A stretch of 64,000 bases of DNA from Lacibacter cauensis. Its GTDB lineage: Bacteria; Bacteroidota; Bacteroidia; Chitinophagales; Chitinophagaceae. This document shows positions 45,349 to 54,592 of the stretch, piece after piece (positions within the stretch are counted from its first letter, which is position 1; the number at the start of each line of letters is the position of its first letter). A model generated the notes under the pieces. The model was not told where the DNA came from, did no database searches, and worked only from the letters and a program-made list of their open reading frames with translations. A program made the translations under genes and the position numbers. Location of the stretch: the NCBI RefSeq assembly GCF_007830055.1, contig NZ_VLLE01000006.1:546306-610305 (forward strand), in the 5' to 3' direction.

Positions 45349-47004
45349 ATGAACAAGACTACCATTGCCGTTCTATTTGCACTTATCTGTGCTGTTTATT
45401 TTGTTGCATTGGGTGTTGATACAATGGATGTCGATTCATCGCAATACGCTGCCATGAGCCGTGAAATGAAGGAGAGTGGCAGCTACCTGCAGGTGTATGA
45501 GCAGGGAAAAGATTATTTAGATAAGCCACCTTTTCTTTTCTGGGCATCGGCAATATCAATGAAAATATTTGGTGAAAATAATTTCGGCTTCAAGTTCCCT
45601 TCTATCCTCTTCGCCATTTTTGCAGTGCTTGCTACATTCCGTTTTGCACGATTGTTTTACGACAGAACTGTTGCCTTAATTGCAGCAGCTGTACTTGCAA
45701 CCTGCCAGGCTGTTTTCTTAATTACAAACGATGTACGTACCGATACTATTTTAATGAGCTGGGTAATCATTGCTATGTGGCAACTGGCAGAATGGTATCA
45801 ATCAAAAAAAATAAAACACTTTCTCTTTGGTGCTGCAGCTATTGGTGCAGGCATGGTTACCAAAGGCCCCATTGCATTGTTTGTGCCCATCTTTGCATTC
45901 GGCAGTCATTTTGTTTTAAAGCGTGAATGGAAACAAATTTTGCAACCCGTTTATCTTTTGGGATTAGTCGTAATTGCTGTTGTGTTGGTACCAATGAGTA
46001 TTGGTTTGTACCAACAGTTCGATCTTCATCCCGAAAAAACAGTGAATGGCTTAAAGAATGTTTCGGGTTTAAAATTCTTTTACTGGACACAAAGCTTTGG
46101 CCGCATTACCGGCGAAAACGTTTGGAACAATAATGCGCCTTTCAGTTTTTTGTTTGAGAACTTATTGTGGGGGATGTTACCTTGGACGCTATTCTTTGTT
46201 GCAGGCCTCGTTCGTGAATTGGTGATGATCGTTTACAACCGCTTTACCGTTGCACGCAACGAAGAGTTTTTAACAACAGGTGGTTTTGTGTTGAGTTATT
46301 GCTCATTGGGTATTTCAAAATACCAGTTACCGCACTACATCTATGTGGTGTTGCCGTTTATTGCCATCATTACAGCCAAGATGATGTACAGTTTGTTTTG
46401 GGAAAATAAACTCAACTGGCTGCGGTTAACGATTGTACCCATTCAATGGTTGGTGATCATGGTATTACTTGCTGCGCCATTCCTTATTTTGTTGTTTGCA
46501 TTTCCTGCCGCATCAGCATGGCCCTGGATTGTTGCTGCTGTTTCGGTTATTGCAGCTGCTGCATTACTCTTCAATAAAAACATCAATCGTAAACTCATTG
46601 CCTTATCACTTTCAGCAATTATTGGTTTAAATATTTTTCTCAGCAGTTGGTTTTACCCCAGCTTGTTAAACTACCAGGCAGGTAATACTGCCGGTCGTTT
46701 TGTAACGGAACAAAATATTCCGAAAGACAAATTCTTCCTGTATAAGTTTTCAGGCAATGGTACTTCGCTGCACTTCTACAGTAAACGCATAGTAAAAAGC
46801 CTGAATGATTTGAACAACATTAACAGTGGGATGTACCTGCTTACGATGGAAGAAGGATTGAGAGACCTTGCAGAACGCAACATTCATTTTGAAGTGGCAC
46901 AGGAAGGACTCGATTATCATGTAACTGCATTAACAGGTAAGTTCCTCAACAAGGACACACGTGATGCACAATGCAAAAAATATTACGTGGTAAAATTGTT
47001 GTAG
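45349..47004 (+). CDS. GT-C fold glycosyltransferase (ArnT/PMT-2 type)
   Basis: The 551-residue protein has about 11-12 transmembrane segments and the ArnT/PMT-2 N-terminal signature: an acidic VDTMDVDSSQYAAMSREM just after the first helix, LDKPPFLFWASAISM, and NDVRTDTILMSWVI. FGAAAIGAGMVTKGPIAL and YCSLGISKYQLPHYIYVVLP are also typical. Such enzymes move a sugar from a polyprenyl phosphate to lipid A, protein or another acceptor at the outer face of the inner membrane. The neighbouring GT2 enzyme may make its polyprenyl-phosphate donor. Confidence 0.9.
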   Translation: MNKTTIAVLFALICAVYFVALGVDTMDVDSSQYAAMSREMKESGSYLQVYEQGKDYLDKPPFLFWASAISMKIFGENNFGFKFPSILFAIFAVLATFRFARLFYDRTVALIAAAVLATCQAVFLITNDVRTDTILMSWVIIAMWQLAEWYQSKKIKHFLFGAAAIGAGMVTKGPIALFVPIFAFGSHFVLKREWKQILQPVYLLGLVVIAVVLVPMSIGLYQQFDLHPEKTVNGLKNVSGLKFFYWTQSFGRITGENVWNNNAPFSFLFENLLWGMLPWTLFFVAGLVRELVMIVYNRFTVARNEEFLTTGGFVLSYCSLGISKYQLPHYIYVVLPFIAIITAKMMYSLFWENKLNWLRLTIVPIQWLVIMVLLAAPFLILLFAFPAASAWPWIVAAVSVIAAAALLFNKNINRKLIALSLSAIIGLNIFLSSWFYPSLLNYQAGNTAGRFVTEQNIPKDKFFLYKFSGNGTSLHFYSKRIVKSLNDLNNINSGMYLLTMEEGLRDLAERNIHFEVAQEGLDYHVTALTGKFLNKDTRDAQCKKYYVVKLL

Positions 47005-47073
47005 AGAATCCTCTTTCTTTTTAACGTAGAGAAAAAAAGCTAAAGCAAGCGCAGATTTTGCTCTGCCTGAAAT

Positions 47074-47796
47074 TTATCGAAACAAATTATACTTGAGGAT
47101 ACAGTAAATAGCACGAAAACCATCTTTCCAGTTGATCTTCTTTCCTTCGGCATAGGTTCTTCCGTAATAAGAAATACCCACCTCGTAAATACGGATATCA
47201 GGCTGGCGTGAAATCTTCGCCGTTACTTCCGGTTCAAAACCAAAACGTGTTTCTTTCAAATCGAGCCGCTGAATAATTTCCCTGCGAAAAAGTTTATAAC
47301 AGGTTTCCATATCTGTTAAGTTCAGATTGGTAAACATGTTCGATAATGTAGTGAGCACTTTATTACCGATGCTGTGCCAGAAGAATAAAATGCGATGCGC
47401 ATTGCCACCCATAAACCGTGAACCATATACCACATCTGCAAATCCATCCAGCACAGGTTTCAGAAGCACATTGTATTCCTGCGGATCGTATTCCAGGTCG
47501 GCATCCTGAATAATTACTAAATCACCTGTAGCCTGTTTAATACCGGTATGTAATGCTGCTCCTTTCCCTTTATTGATTTCGTGGTTGTACAGCACAATTG
47601 GTAAGGCTGAGTTTTGCATATACCGTTCAATCGCTTCTTTGGTATCATCCTTACTACAGTCATTTACAATAATCACCTCTTTTTGAATATTGTTCAGCAG
47701 TTGTACATCCGTGATCTTATCAAGAATACGGTGAATTGTTTTCCCTTCATTGTAGGCCGGAATAACAATTGAAAGCTTAGTGATCGGTTGATTCAT
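47074..47796 (-). CDS. Family 2 glycosyltransferase (dolichyl-phosphate mannose synthase-like)
   Basis: The ATG at 47796 gives 240 residues, a better family start than the ATG at 47823. It has the GT-A fold: [72 protein letters not shown] (metal-binding DAD) and [28 protein letters not shown] is typical of polyprenyl-phosphate hexose synthases. It lacks the C-terminal membrane helices of GtrB. Convergent with the GT-C gene, it could supply that enzyme with donor. Confidence 0.9.
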   Translation of the reverse strand: MNQPITKLSIVIPAYNEGKTIHRILDKITDVQLLNNIQKEVIIVNDCSKDDTKEAIERYMQNSALPIVLYNHEINKGKGAALHTGIKQATGDLVIIQDADLEYDPQEYNVLLKPVLDGFADVVYGSRFMGGNAHRILFFWHSIGNKVLTTLSNMFTNLNLTDMETCYKLFRREIIQRLDLKETRFGFEPEVTAKISRQPDIRIYEVGISYYGRTYAEGKKINWKDGFRAIYCILKYNLFR

Positions 47797-47862
47797 GAAA
47801 TGCTGTTCGGGTTGAAGCTGCAAGTTTACGAAGAATCGGCAAGAGCAGCTGCATTCTGTTTG

Positions 47863-49092
47863 CTACTGTTTTTTAGCTTGTGTTGAAAAGGCAGGCTGGT
47901 TGGTCATTTTATAAAACAGCCGTCTTGCCAGGAAGAAGCAAACCACCAGCACCACGATACTTAAGTAGCCCAGCCAGTTGTAGTGTTGAATTTTTCCATC
48001 CTCTCCTTTTATTACAATCATACCCGCAATAAACGAAGCTGCTGCTGTACCTAATTGCTGCACGCTGCTGTTAAAGCTCATAAAACTGCCCCGGTGTTGT
48101 GGTGTAACCACATTGCTGATCATTGCCTGCGCAGCCACACTCCGCCCCGTTGCCAACACAAACCAAACGGCAAACAAACTCAGCATAAGTGCAATATGTA
48201 CAGGTGGCAGATTGGTAATGACCCAAACAAACAATAAGGAAAGTAATACAGAAACTGAAAACACCGGTAGTTTACCATACCTGTCGGATATCTTACCCAA
48301 AATATTGGCGGCGAAGAAAGATGAAATACCTCCAACAAGATAAATCATGGGCGTTACGGTTTTAGAATAACCATTATTAAACTCCATGTACGGATTAATG
48401 AAAGGAATGATCAGAAAATGCCCCATCATCATTAAAAATGAAAACAACAACGCCAATCGTTGTGTTGGATTTTCAACCACAACCTGCAGTACTTCAAACT
48501 TATTATGATCAGCTTCTTTTTCCTTAATGTGTCCGCTCATGGAGGGAAGATATTTCGATACCAACGGAATAATAACAACGCCTACAATTCCCACAAACAA
48601 AAACGGTGCATGCCAGCTGATGATGTTAGCGAGGTATAACGAAAACGGAACGCCGAATGTAGATGCTACTGCAAAGGCACTCATAATAGCGCCCATGGCC
48701 GCCCCTCTGCGTTCGTATGGAATAATATCGGCCACGATGGATAATACCTGCGCCCCAATTAAACCACCGAACATGCCTGCTAGTATACGAGCTGCCAGCA
48801 ACAGCTCAAACGTTGGAGCAATACCGCAGGCAATAGTGCCCAGCAAAAAACCGGTATAACCGTACAGTAATACTTTTTTACGATCGTAATTGTTTACAAA
48901 AAAAGCAGCAGTAAAGCCGGAAACACCTGCTGTTAGCGTGTACGCTCCTACCAGGAACGTAAACTGCTGAGGCGATATTTTAAAGTAGGGCATCAGGTAA
49001 TTACCCAACGGCATCATGATCATAAAATCAAGGATGTGGGTAAAGTTGATAGCAGCCAGCAACGCAATAATCAGTCGTTCATTTTTACTCAT
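47863..49092 (-). CDS. MFS transporter
   Basis: The ATG at 49092 gives 409 residues and begins just before the first helix (MSKNERLIIALLAAINFTHI). About 12 transmembrane segments are present. FFVNNYDRKKVLLYGYTGFLL is the MFS loop 2-3 motif, and ISDRYGKLPVFSV repeats it in the second half. LAARILAGMFGGLIGAQVL and RGAAMGAIMSAFAVASTFGVP are typical of the DHA1 sugar/drug exporters. The substrate is unknown. A TAAATTTG element lies 86 bp upstream. Confidence 0.88.
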   Translation of the reverse strand: MSKNERLIIALLAAINFTHILDFMIMMPLGNYLMPYFKISPQQFTFLVGAYTLTAGVSGFTAAFFVNNYDRKKVLLYGYTGFLLGTIACGIAPTFELLLAARILAGMFGGLIGAQVLSIVADIIPYERRGAAMGAIMSAFAVASTFGVPFSLYLANIISWHAPFLFVGIVGVVIIPLVSKYLPSMSGHIKEKEADHNKFEVLQVVVENPTQRLALLFSFLMMMGHFLIIPFINPYMEFNNGYSKTVTPMIYLVGGISSFFAANILGKISDRYGKLPVFSVSVLLSLLFVWVITNLPPVHIALMLSLFAVWFVLATGRSVAAQAMISNVVTPQHRGSFMSFNSSVQQLGTAAASFIAGMIVIKGEDGKIQHYNWLGYLSIVVLVVCFFLARRLFYKMTNQPAFSTQAKKQ

Positions 49093-49177
49093 ACTCTTCA
49101 ATCTTTTAAAATCCGGTTGCAGAGGGTAAAGGCTTTCCCGGTGGTTGGTGCAGTGCAGGCTTGTTCCGGGCAAGCAG

Positions 49178-49185
49178 CAAATTTA
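49178..49185 (-). promoter_or_regulatory. Candidate -7 element for the MFS gene
   Basis: On the minus strand TAAATTTG fits TAnnTTTG, leaving a leader of about 80 nt. No -33 box is evident. Confidence 0.35.
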
Positions 49186-49330
49186 CGACAAGACGAATGA
49201 ACAGAAGATTATCCTTTACAGCAACGGTAAAAACCATGCGCAACCGAATACCTGTTCGTAATAAGCAACTGCATTAATACTTATCTTTAAACACACTTAA
49301 TTCTTGTCATAACAAAAACAATCGAAACGC

Positions 49331-50752
49331 ATGTCCGGCAACAATTATTCAAGAAGAAAATTTTTACAGCAGGCCCTGCTTGCCTCTGCTGCAGCCGCCA
49401 CCCCCGGCTTATTACTTGCAAATGGAAGAAGCTTTGGAACAAAAGCTGGCGACAAAGTAAACCTTGCCTGTATTGGTATTGGTAACCGTGGTGCAGAAAT
49501 TATCCAGGAACTGTATAAAACAGGTCTGGCAAACATTGTGGCGCTTTGCGATGTGGATATGGAAGCTCCGCATACACAAAACATCATTAAGCAATTTCCG
49601 AATGTGCCACGCTTTAAAGACTTCCGCCAGATGTTTGATAAGATGGGCAACCAGATTGAAGCGGTGTCGATTGGCGTACCCGACTTTGCGCACTTCCCCA
49701 TTACCATGATGGCTATTAGCCTGGGTAAGCATGTGTATGTAGAAAAGCCGATGGCTCGCACTTTCCAGGAAGTAGAATTGATGATGAAAGCCGCTGCCAA
49801 GCATCCGAAAGTAGTTACGCAAATGGGTAACCAGGGACATTCGGAAGCAAATTATTTCCAGTTTAAAGCATGGAAAGAAGCAGGCATCATTAAAGATGTA
49901 ACAGCAATTACTGCACACATGAACTCTGCACGCCGCTGGCATGGATGGAATCCGAAGATTACTTCATTTCCTGCAGCAGAACCCATTCCATCAACTCTCG
50001 ATTGGGATGTTTGGCAAATGCAAACACAGGGACATTCGTACAACAAAGATTTTGTAAACGGACAATGGCGTTGCTGGTTCGATTTTGGTATGGGTGCCTT
50101 GGGCGATTGGGGTGCACATATACTTGATACTGCACATGAGTTCCTTGATCTTGGTTTGCCGTACGAAGTTGATCCGATCAGGTTAGATGGACATAATAAT
50201 TTCTTCTACCCCATGTCAACTACTCTTTCATTCAAGTTTCCGAAACGTGGTAACATGCCGCCTGTAGAAGTGAAATGGTATGATGGCGTTGACAACTTAC
50301 CTCCTATTCCGGAAGGATATGGTGTACAGGGTTTAGATCCAAGCATTCCGCCGCCAAGTACAGGAGCTATCCAGGCGAAATTGAATCCCGGAAAAATAAT
50401 TTACAGTAAAGAACTTACGTTCAAAGGTGGTTCGCATGCAAGTACATTGTCGATCATTCCTGAAGCAAAAGCAAAAGACATGGCATCGAAGCTGCCGGAA
50501 GTTCCAAAGAGTCCATCCAATCACTTCGCCAACTTTTTAAAAGCATGTAAGGGAGAAGAAAAAACACGTTCACCGTTTTCGATAGCTGGTCCGTTAAGCC
50601 AGGTGTTTTGCTTAGGTGTATTGGCGCAATGGACTGGTGAGAAAATTGTATTTGACAGAAGCAAAAAAATCATCACCAGCAGCAAACGTGCAAACGAATT
50701 GTTGATTGGCCCACCGCCACGTAAAGGATGGGAGCAGTACTATAAAGTGTAA
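49331..50752 (+). CDS. Tat-exported Gfo/Idh/MocA family oxidoreductase
   Basis: The 473-residue protein starts with a twin-arginine signal, YSRRKFLQQALLASAAAATP. The Rossmann domain shows NLACIGIGNRGAEII, ALCDVDME and VYVEKPMARTFQEVE, the conserved EKP substrate/NAD segment. The C-terminal Gfo/Idh half has CWFDFGMGALGDWGAHILD and a long loop rich in Pro. It should act in the periplasm with a bound NAD(P), as in Bacteroides enzymes that oxidise or reduce the 3-OH of glycosides. The DUF1080 gene convergent with it encodes the usual partner hydrolase type. Confidence 0.92.
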   Translation: MSGNNYSRRKFLQQALLASAAAATPGLLLANGRSFGTKAGDKVNLACIGIGNRGAEIIQELYKTGLANIVALCDVDMEAPHTQNIIKQFPNVPRFKDFRQMFDKMGNQIEAVSIGVPDFAHFPITMMAISLGKHVYVEKPMARTFQEVELMMKAAAKHPKVVTQMGNQGHSEANYFQFKAWKEAGIIKDVTAITAHMNSARRWHGWNPKITSFPAAEPIPSTLDWDVWQMQTQGHSYNKDFVNGQWRCWFDFGMGALGDWGAHILDTAHEFLDLGLPYEVDPIRLDGHNNFFYPMSTTLSFKFPKRGNMPPVEVKWYDGVDNLPPIPEGYGVQGLDPSIPPPSTGAIQAKLNPGKIIYSKELTFKGGSHASTLSIIPEAKAKDMASKLPEVPKSPSNHFANFLKACKGEEKTRSPFSIAGPLSQVFCLGVLAQWTGEKIVFDRSKKIITSSKRANELLIGPPPRKGWEQYYKV

Positions 50753-50775
50753 CACATCGTCTGACGAGTACATAA

Positions 50776-50809
50776 CAAAGAAGCCAACTGTAATCAGTTG
50801 GCTTCTTTG
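50776..50809. terminator. Bidirectional terminator between the oxidoreductase and DUF1080 genes
   Basis: AACAAAGAAGCCAACTG, loop TAAT, and CAGTTGGCTTCTTTGTT form a perfect stem of about 16 bp between two convergent genes. Confidence 0.85.
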
Positions 50810-50837
50810 TTTATAGGATGAACAAACTCATCACTTA

Positions 50838-52205
50838 TCATTTCAGTTCCCTTATTTTAATACTTCTGAACCAAACTTCGTTACCGTGATCCTGCAATAA
50901 AATATGTCCCTTTGCTGCTTCACCAAAGTTGGGCCATACTTTGTATTTGCTGATGGCAACTAAATCACGAAACGCCTGCGAACCACGATCGTATTCCAGC
51001 ACTTTAATACCATTGAGATAATGCTCAACATGATTGTTGGGATAAACAATGATGCGTGCAGTATTCCAGTTGCCGGGCTGGCGGATGAAGCGTGCAGTTT
51101 TCTGTGCTTTGATAAGATCGTACAATGAAGCCAAGGTACGGTTACCATCACGTCCGGCTTTTGCATCGGGGTGCAGTGTATCATCGAGCAGTTGATATTC
51201 TAAACCAATTGCCGAGCCGCTGCTTTTTTCGTTAAGTGTAACAAAATATTTCACGCCGCTGTTAGCACCTTTGGTTAATTTAAAATCGAACGAAAGCTCA
51301 AATGCACTGTATTGTTCTTTGGTAACAATATCACCACCGTTGGTTGATTCGCCACCTGTTGATGGTAATACTTTTAATACACCATCTTTCACTTCCCATC
51401 CTTTTTCAGGAAAAGTAGTTTTGTTAGCACCAACCCAACCGTTCGTTGTTTTTCCATCAAACAATAATTTCCAGCCATTTTGTTTTTCGTATGCCGTTAA
51501 TTCGTTTGGTTGCAGGTTCGCTACATAAACTCCTTTTGGAAAAGCTTTTGCCTGGATACCTTTTGTTTGAATGCGGATATTTTTCCAATACACTTTTACA
51601 CCTGCATGTTCAGGTTTACCAATTGAATGTACCTGCAAAGCAAGAATACCTTCGTTGGTTGTTAATGTATCAACCACATAAGAAACGGCAACACCATCTA
51701 ACCAGGTTTTTACCGCATTACCAATACACTCAATTCTGATTTTGTGATAAACGTTTGGAGAAAAAAAGAGTTGTCCTTTCGGATTATGCGAAACAGGGTA
51801 TAACCATTCTCTTCTTCCTTCATCATAAATACCACCACTCCATTTGCGTGAAGAAGGATCAAAGTCGAATTGATAACCGTAGATGCGTCCTTTACCATTG
51901 CTTGCTTTCGGATCGAAGTTGCTTTTGAACTGCACGCCGGAGTTAGTAGTTGTATCCGTCATCATTGCTTCCAGCTCCAATACAAAATCGCCGCTGAAGC
52001 GTTGCTCACTTGCTAAAAAAGAATTAGGCGAGCCGGGCACTGTTGTACCAACAATTTGCCCGTTCTCTACTGTATAAGGAGCAGAGCCCGTCATCTGTTT
52101 CCAGCCGTTAAGTGTTTTGCCATCAAATAAAGATTGCCAGTTGTTGCTTTGCGAAGAAGCACTGAGTGCAAAAAGAATGAAAGCGATCGTTACTAATTGT
52201 TTCAT
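50838..52205 (-). CDS. Secreted protein with two DUF1080 (3-keto-disaccharide hydrolase-type) domains
   Basis: The 455-residue protein has a signal peptide (MKQLVTIAFILFALSASSQS) and two tandem DUF1080 jelly-roll domains. The first is at about 22-215 (WQSLFDGKTLNGWKQMTG, SGVQFKSNFDPKA) and the second about 240-455 (WKLLFDGKTTNGWVGANK, SGVKYFVTLNEKS, IGLEYQLLDD). DUF1080 proteins are known in some cases to cleave 3-keto glycosides. It lies convergent with a Tat-exported Gfo/Idh/MocA enzyme. The ApbE gene is upstream with a 52-bp gap. Confidence 0.92.
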   Translation of the reverse strand: MKQLVTIAFILFALSASSQSNNWQSLFDGKTLNGWKQMTGSAPYTVENGQIVGTTVPGSPNSFLASEQRFSGDFVLELEAMMTDTTTNSGVQFKSNFDPKASNGKGRIYGYQFDFDPSSRKWSGGIYDEGRREWLYPVSHNPKGQLFFSPNVYHKIRIECIGNAVKTWLDGVAVSYVVDTLTTNEGILALQVHSIGKPEHAGVKVYWKNIRIQTKGIQAKAFPKGVYVANLQPNELTAYEKQNGWKLLFDGKTTNGWVGANKTTFPEKGWEVKDGVLKVLPSTGGESTNGGDIVTKEQYSAFELSFDFKLTKGANSGVKYFVTLNEKSSGSAIGLEYQLLDDTLHPDAKAGRDGNRTLASLYDLIKAQKTARFIRQPGNWNTARIIVYPNNHVEHYLNGIKVLEYDRGSQAFRDLVAISKYKVWPNFGEAAKGHILLQDHGNEVWFRSIKIRELK

Positions 52206-52257
52206 AAATGCTGATTGCTGTGTATTGTAATTGAATGTTTGCTTGCAGTGGTCTAAG

Positions 52258-53256
52258 TTACAGACTAAATAGTTTTAAAAATCCCGCACTTGCAGTATCT
52301 GCAATTTCTCCGTTATTTTTCCTGTAGATAAAATAAGCCGCAAGATCTTTGCGTTTCTCCACAAAAGCTAACGCCTGTTGCAGTCCCATTAACATAAATG
52401 CATTATCGTAAGCGTCCGCCGTCATAGCATCTTTTGCATAAACGGTTACACTGATGAGTTCGTTCTGTTGCGGATAACCAGTTCTAGGATTGATAATGTG
52501 CGTGATCTTTTGACCTTTTGTTTCATGATAACGCCGGTAACTGCCCGATGTAGTAATAGCACCCTCATCGATTGTTACAATTTTTTGTAACGGATGTTCA
52601 TCAAATAAACCCAACGCCGGCGATTCAATACCAATCTTCATCTTTTCATTCGAAGGTTGTTTTCTTCCTTTTACTCTTATTTCACCACCAATTTCAACAA
52701 GGTAATGATGAATATTTTTTGATTCAAGAAAAGCAGCAAGTACATCAACTGAATAACCTTGTGCAATACCGTTGAGATCAATTTTAATGCAAGGCTTTTG
52801 TTTGTACAGGTAATTGCCTTTCAAATACAGCCACTTACTGTTTACACAAGATTGCAACGAATGCACTGTTGACGAATCCGGAATGCTATTCATTTTTTTA
52901 ACAGCAAAGCCCCATGCTTCCACCAATGGAAAAACCGTTGCATCGAACAATCCATTTGTACTCTTATACGTTGCGAGTGAAGCCTTGATTACCTTTAATA
53001 AATGCCGATCGAGTGCTAATCCTTTTGCAGACTGGTTGAATTGATTGATAAGTGAATTTGGTTGATAAAGTGAAAGTGATTGATCAAGCGATTTCAAAAT
53101 ACTGTCAACTTGTTGCTGTGTTACAGAGCTGTCGTTTGCATAATACACAACCGCATACGTGGTGCCTTGCGCAAGACCGGTAATGCTGTAACGTTTCCAT
53201 TCATTTTTTGATGAACCTGCTGTAAACAATAAACACAAAAGAACAAGAAAGCGCAT
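52258..53256 (-). CDS. FAD:protein FMN transferase (ApbE)
   Basis: The ATG at 53256 gives 332 residues with a signal-like N-terminus (MRFLVLLCLLFTAGSSKNEW). Family motifs are ITGLAQGTTYAVVYY, FDATVFPLVEAWGF, KIDLNGIAQGYSVDVLAAFL, HYLVEIGGEIRVKG and THIINPRTGYP, and a late Thr-Ala-Asp metal site (DAMTADAYDNAFMLMG). ApbE attaches FMN covalently to a Thr of partner flavoproteins outside the cytoplasm. No obvious target protein is encoded nearby. It may be co-transcribed with the DUF1080 gene. Confidence 0.93.
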   Translation of the reverse strand: MRFLVLLCLLFTAGSSKNEWKRYSITGLAQGTTYAVVYYANDSSVTQQQVDSILKSLDQSLSLYQPNSLINQFNQSAKGLALDRHLLKVIKASLATYKSTNGLFDATVFPLVEAWGFAVKKMNSIPDSSTVHSLQSCVNSKWLYLKGNYLYKQKPCIKIDLNGIAQGYSVDVLAAFLESKNIHHYLVEIGGEIRVKGRKQPSNEKMKIGIESPALGLFDEHPLQKIVTIDEGAITTSGSYRRYHETKGQKITHIINPRTGYPQQNELISVTVYAKDAMTADAYDNAFMLMGLQQALAFVEKRKDLAAYFIYRKNNGEIADTASAGFLKLFSL

Positions 53257-53349
53257 GAAACAAATGTACAAAGGCCGGGCTCTTGATTCTGCAGTTTGCG
53301 CAATCGATTTCTTTTAAATCATCAAACTGCACCTGCTTCAATTGATAGT

Positions 53350-54585
53350 TTATTTTTTGATGGGTAATCTTTTGCCGTAGGTAAGTTGCCTCCAAATCCA
53401 TTCCAGTGGCCCGTACTGAAAATATTTGAACCACCAAAAGCTGTACAACACCTGCAACGTATAAACGGCAATGCCGATTGGCATAAACAAAGCGGGCCCG
53501 ATATTTCCGCCAAAACCTAAACCAACACCGTAATACAGTACTATACCAATAACTGTTTGCATTAAATAATTCGTGAGCGCCATACGCCCCATGGGTGCAA
53601 GTATTTTCAAGCGACTGTTACCTTTTGCGTTCATCCAATGCAAACAAACAGCAGATGTGTATGCAAGTGAAAGCGGAACTACACTGATTGCATAAAAGAA
53701 AGTATTTGCCAAACCTACAGGCGAAGGGATATGCTTTTGAAAAATTTCAAAATAAGTACAAGCTGCAGCTGCAGGCACGCCAATAACAAATCCCCACAAA
53801 CGAAGTTGTTTAAACACCACGCTATAGTTTTCAAGATGCAGATGCATCAGCTTTCTTCCTGCATATAGTCCAAATAAAAACATGCCCAACACTTTCGGAA
53901 TACGATTGGTATCGAGCAGGTACGACCAGCGATATGCCCAACCGGAAGCCTGCCAGTTGCGCCATTCCTGCCAGCCACTTCCTTCCTTAAACAAGTAAGT
54001 ACTAAAGCTGCTGTCTGTTGGTATACCTGTTGCTTTATCGCTGGCGAATGCAATAGCTTCAAAAAATTTCCCCGGTTTTACCTGCAGCAAAACATACACA
54101 CAATCAAAAATAAGCGGAGACAAAATCAATGCTCCTGCAGTTAGTAACAACTTCCTGTCGCTCATTTTTCTGAACAAAGGCAGCAACATTCCAACCAAAG
54201 CATAAAGAAAAAGAATGTCGCCTTCCCAAATCAAAAACAGGTGAACAGCACCAATCAACAGCAGCACAAACAATCTTCTGTAAAAAACTTTTAACGGATT
54301 GATTCCTTTCGCTTCATTCCGAAGCATGATGATGGCAAAGCCAATACCAAATAACAAAGAAAAAAGACTGTAAAACTTTCCATGAATAAACGTCTGCTCA
54401 GCTAAAGCAACAATACCATCTGCCGGCCATGTAGCCAATGCTTCGTGTTGCGCTTGTGTTGTATAACCCCAGCCAGTAAAGCCAAACAGATTATCAAGCA
54501 TTACACCAAGCAAAGCAAAACCACGAAGCACATCAAGAATGTCGGCACGTTCATTTTGTAAAACAGGTGTTGCAGATCTTTGCAT
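53350..54585 (-). CDS. DUF418 family membrane protein
   Basis: The 411-residue protein has about 9-10 transmembrane segments. It starts RADILDVLRGFALLGVMLDN, the DUF418 N-terminal signature with Asp and Arg-Gly, and ends in the DUF418 domain with LAPMGRMALTNYLMQTVIG, GPALFMPIGIAVYTLQVLYS and a closing PLEWIWRQLTYGKRLP. Function is unknown; the family resembles membrane acyltransferases of the OpgC/acyltransferase-3 kind. It lies 8 bp downstream of the amidohydrolase gene. Confidence 0.92.
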   Translation of the reverse strand: MQRSATPVLQNERADILDVLRGFALLGVMLDNLFGFTGWGYTTQAQHEALATWPADGIVALAEQTFIHGKFYSLFSLLFGIGFAIIMLRNEAKGINPLKVFYRRLFVLLLIGAVHLFLIWEGDILFLYALVGMLLPLFRKMSDRKLLLTAGALILSPLIFDCVYVLLQVKPGKFFEAIAFASDKATGIPTDSSFSTYLFKEGSGWQEWRNWQASGWAYRWSYLLDTNRIPKVLGMFLFGLYAGRKLMHLHLENYSVVFKQLRLWGFVIGVPAAAACTYFEIFQKHIPSPVGLANTFFYAISVVPLSLAYTSAVCLHWMNAKGNSRLKILAPMGRMALTNYLMQTVIGIVLYYGVGLGFGGNIGPALFMPIGIAVYTLQVLYSFWWFKYFQYGPLEWIWRQLTYGKRLPIKK

Positions 54586-54592
54586 AACAGAT

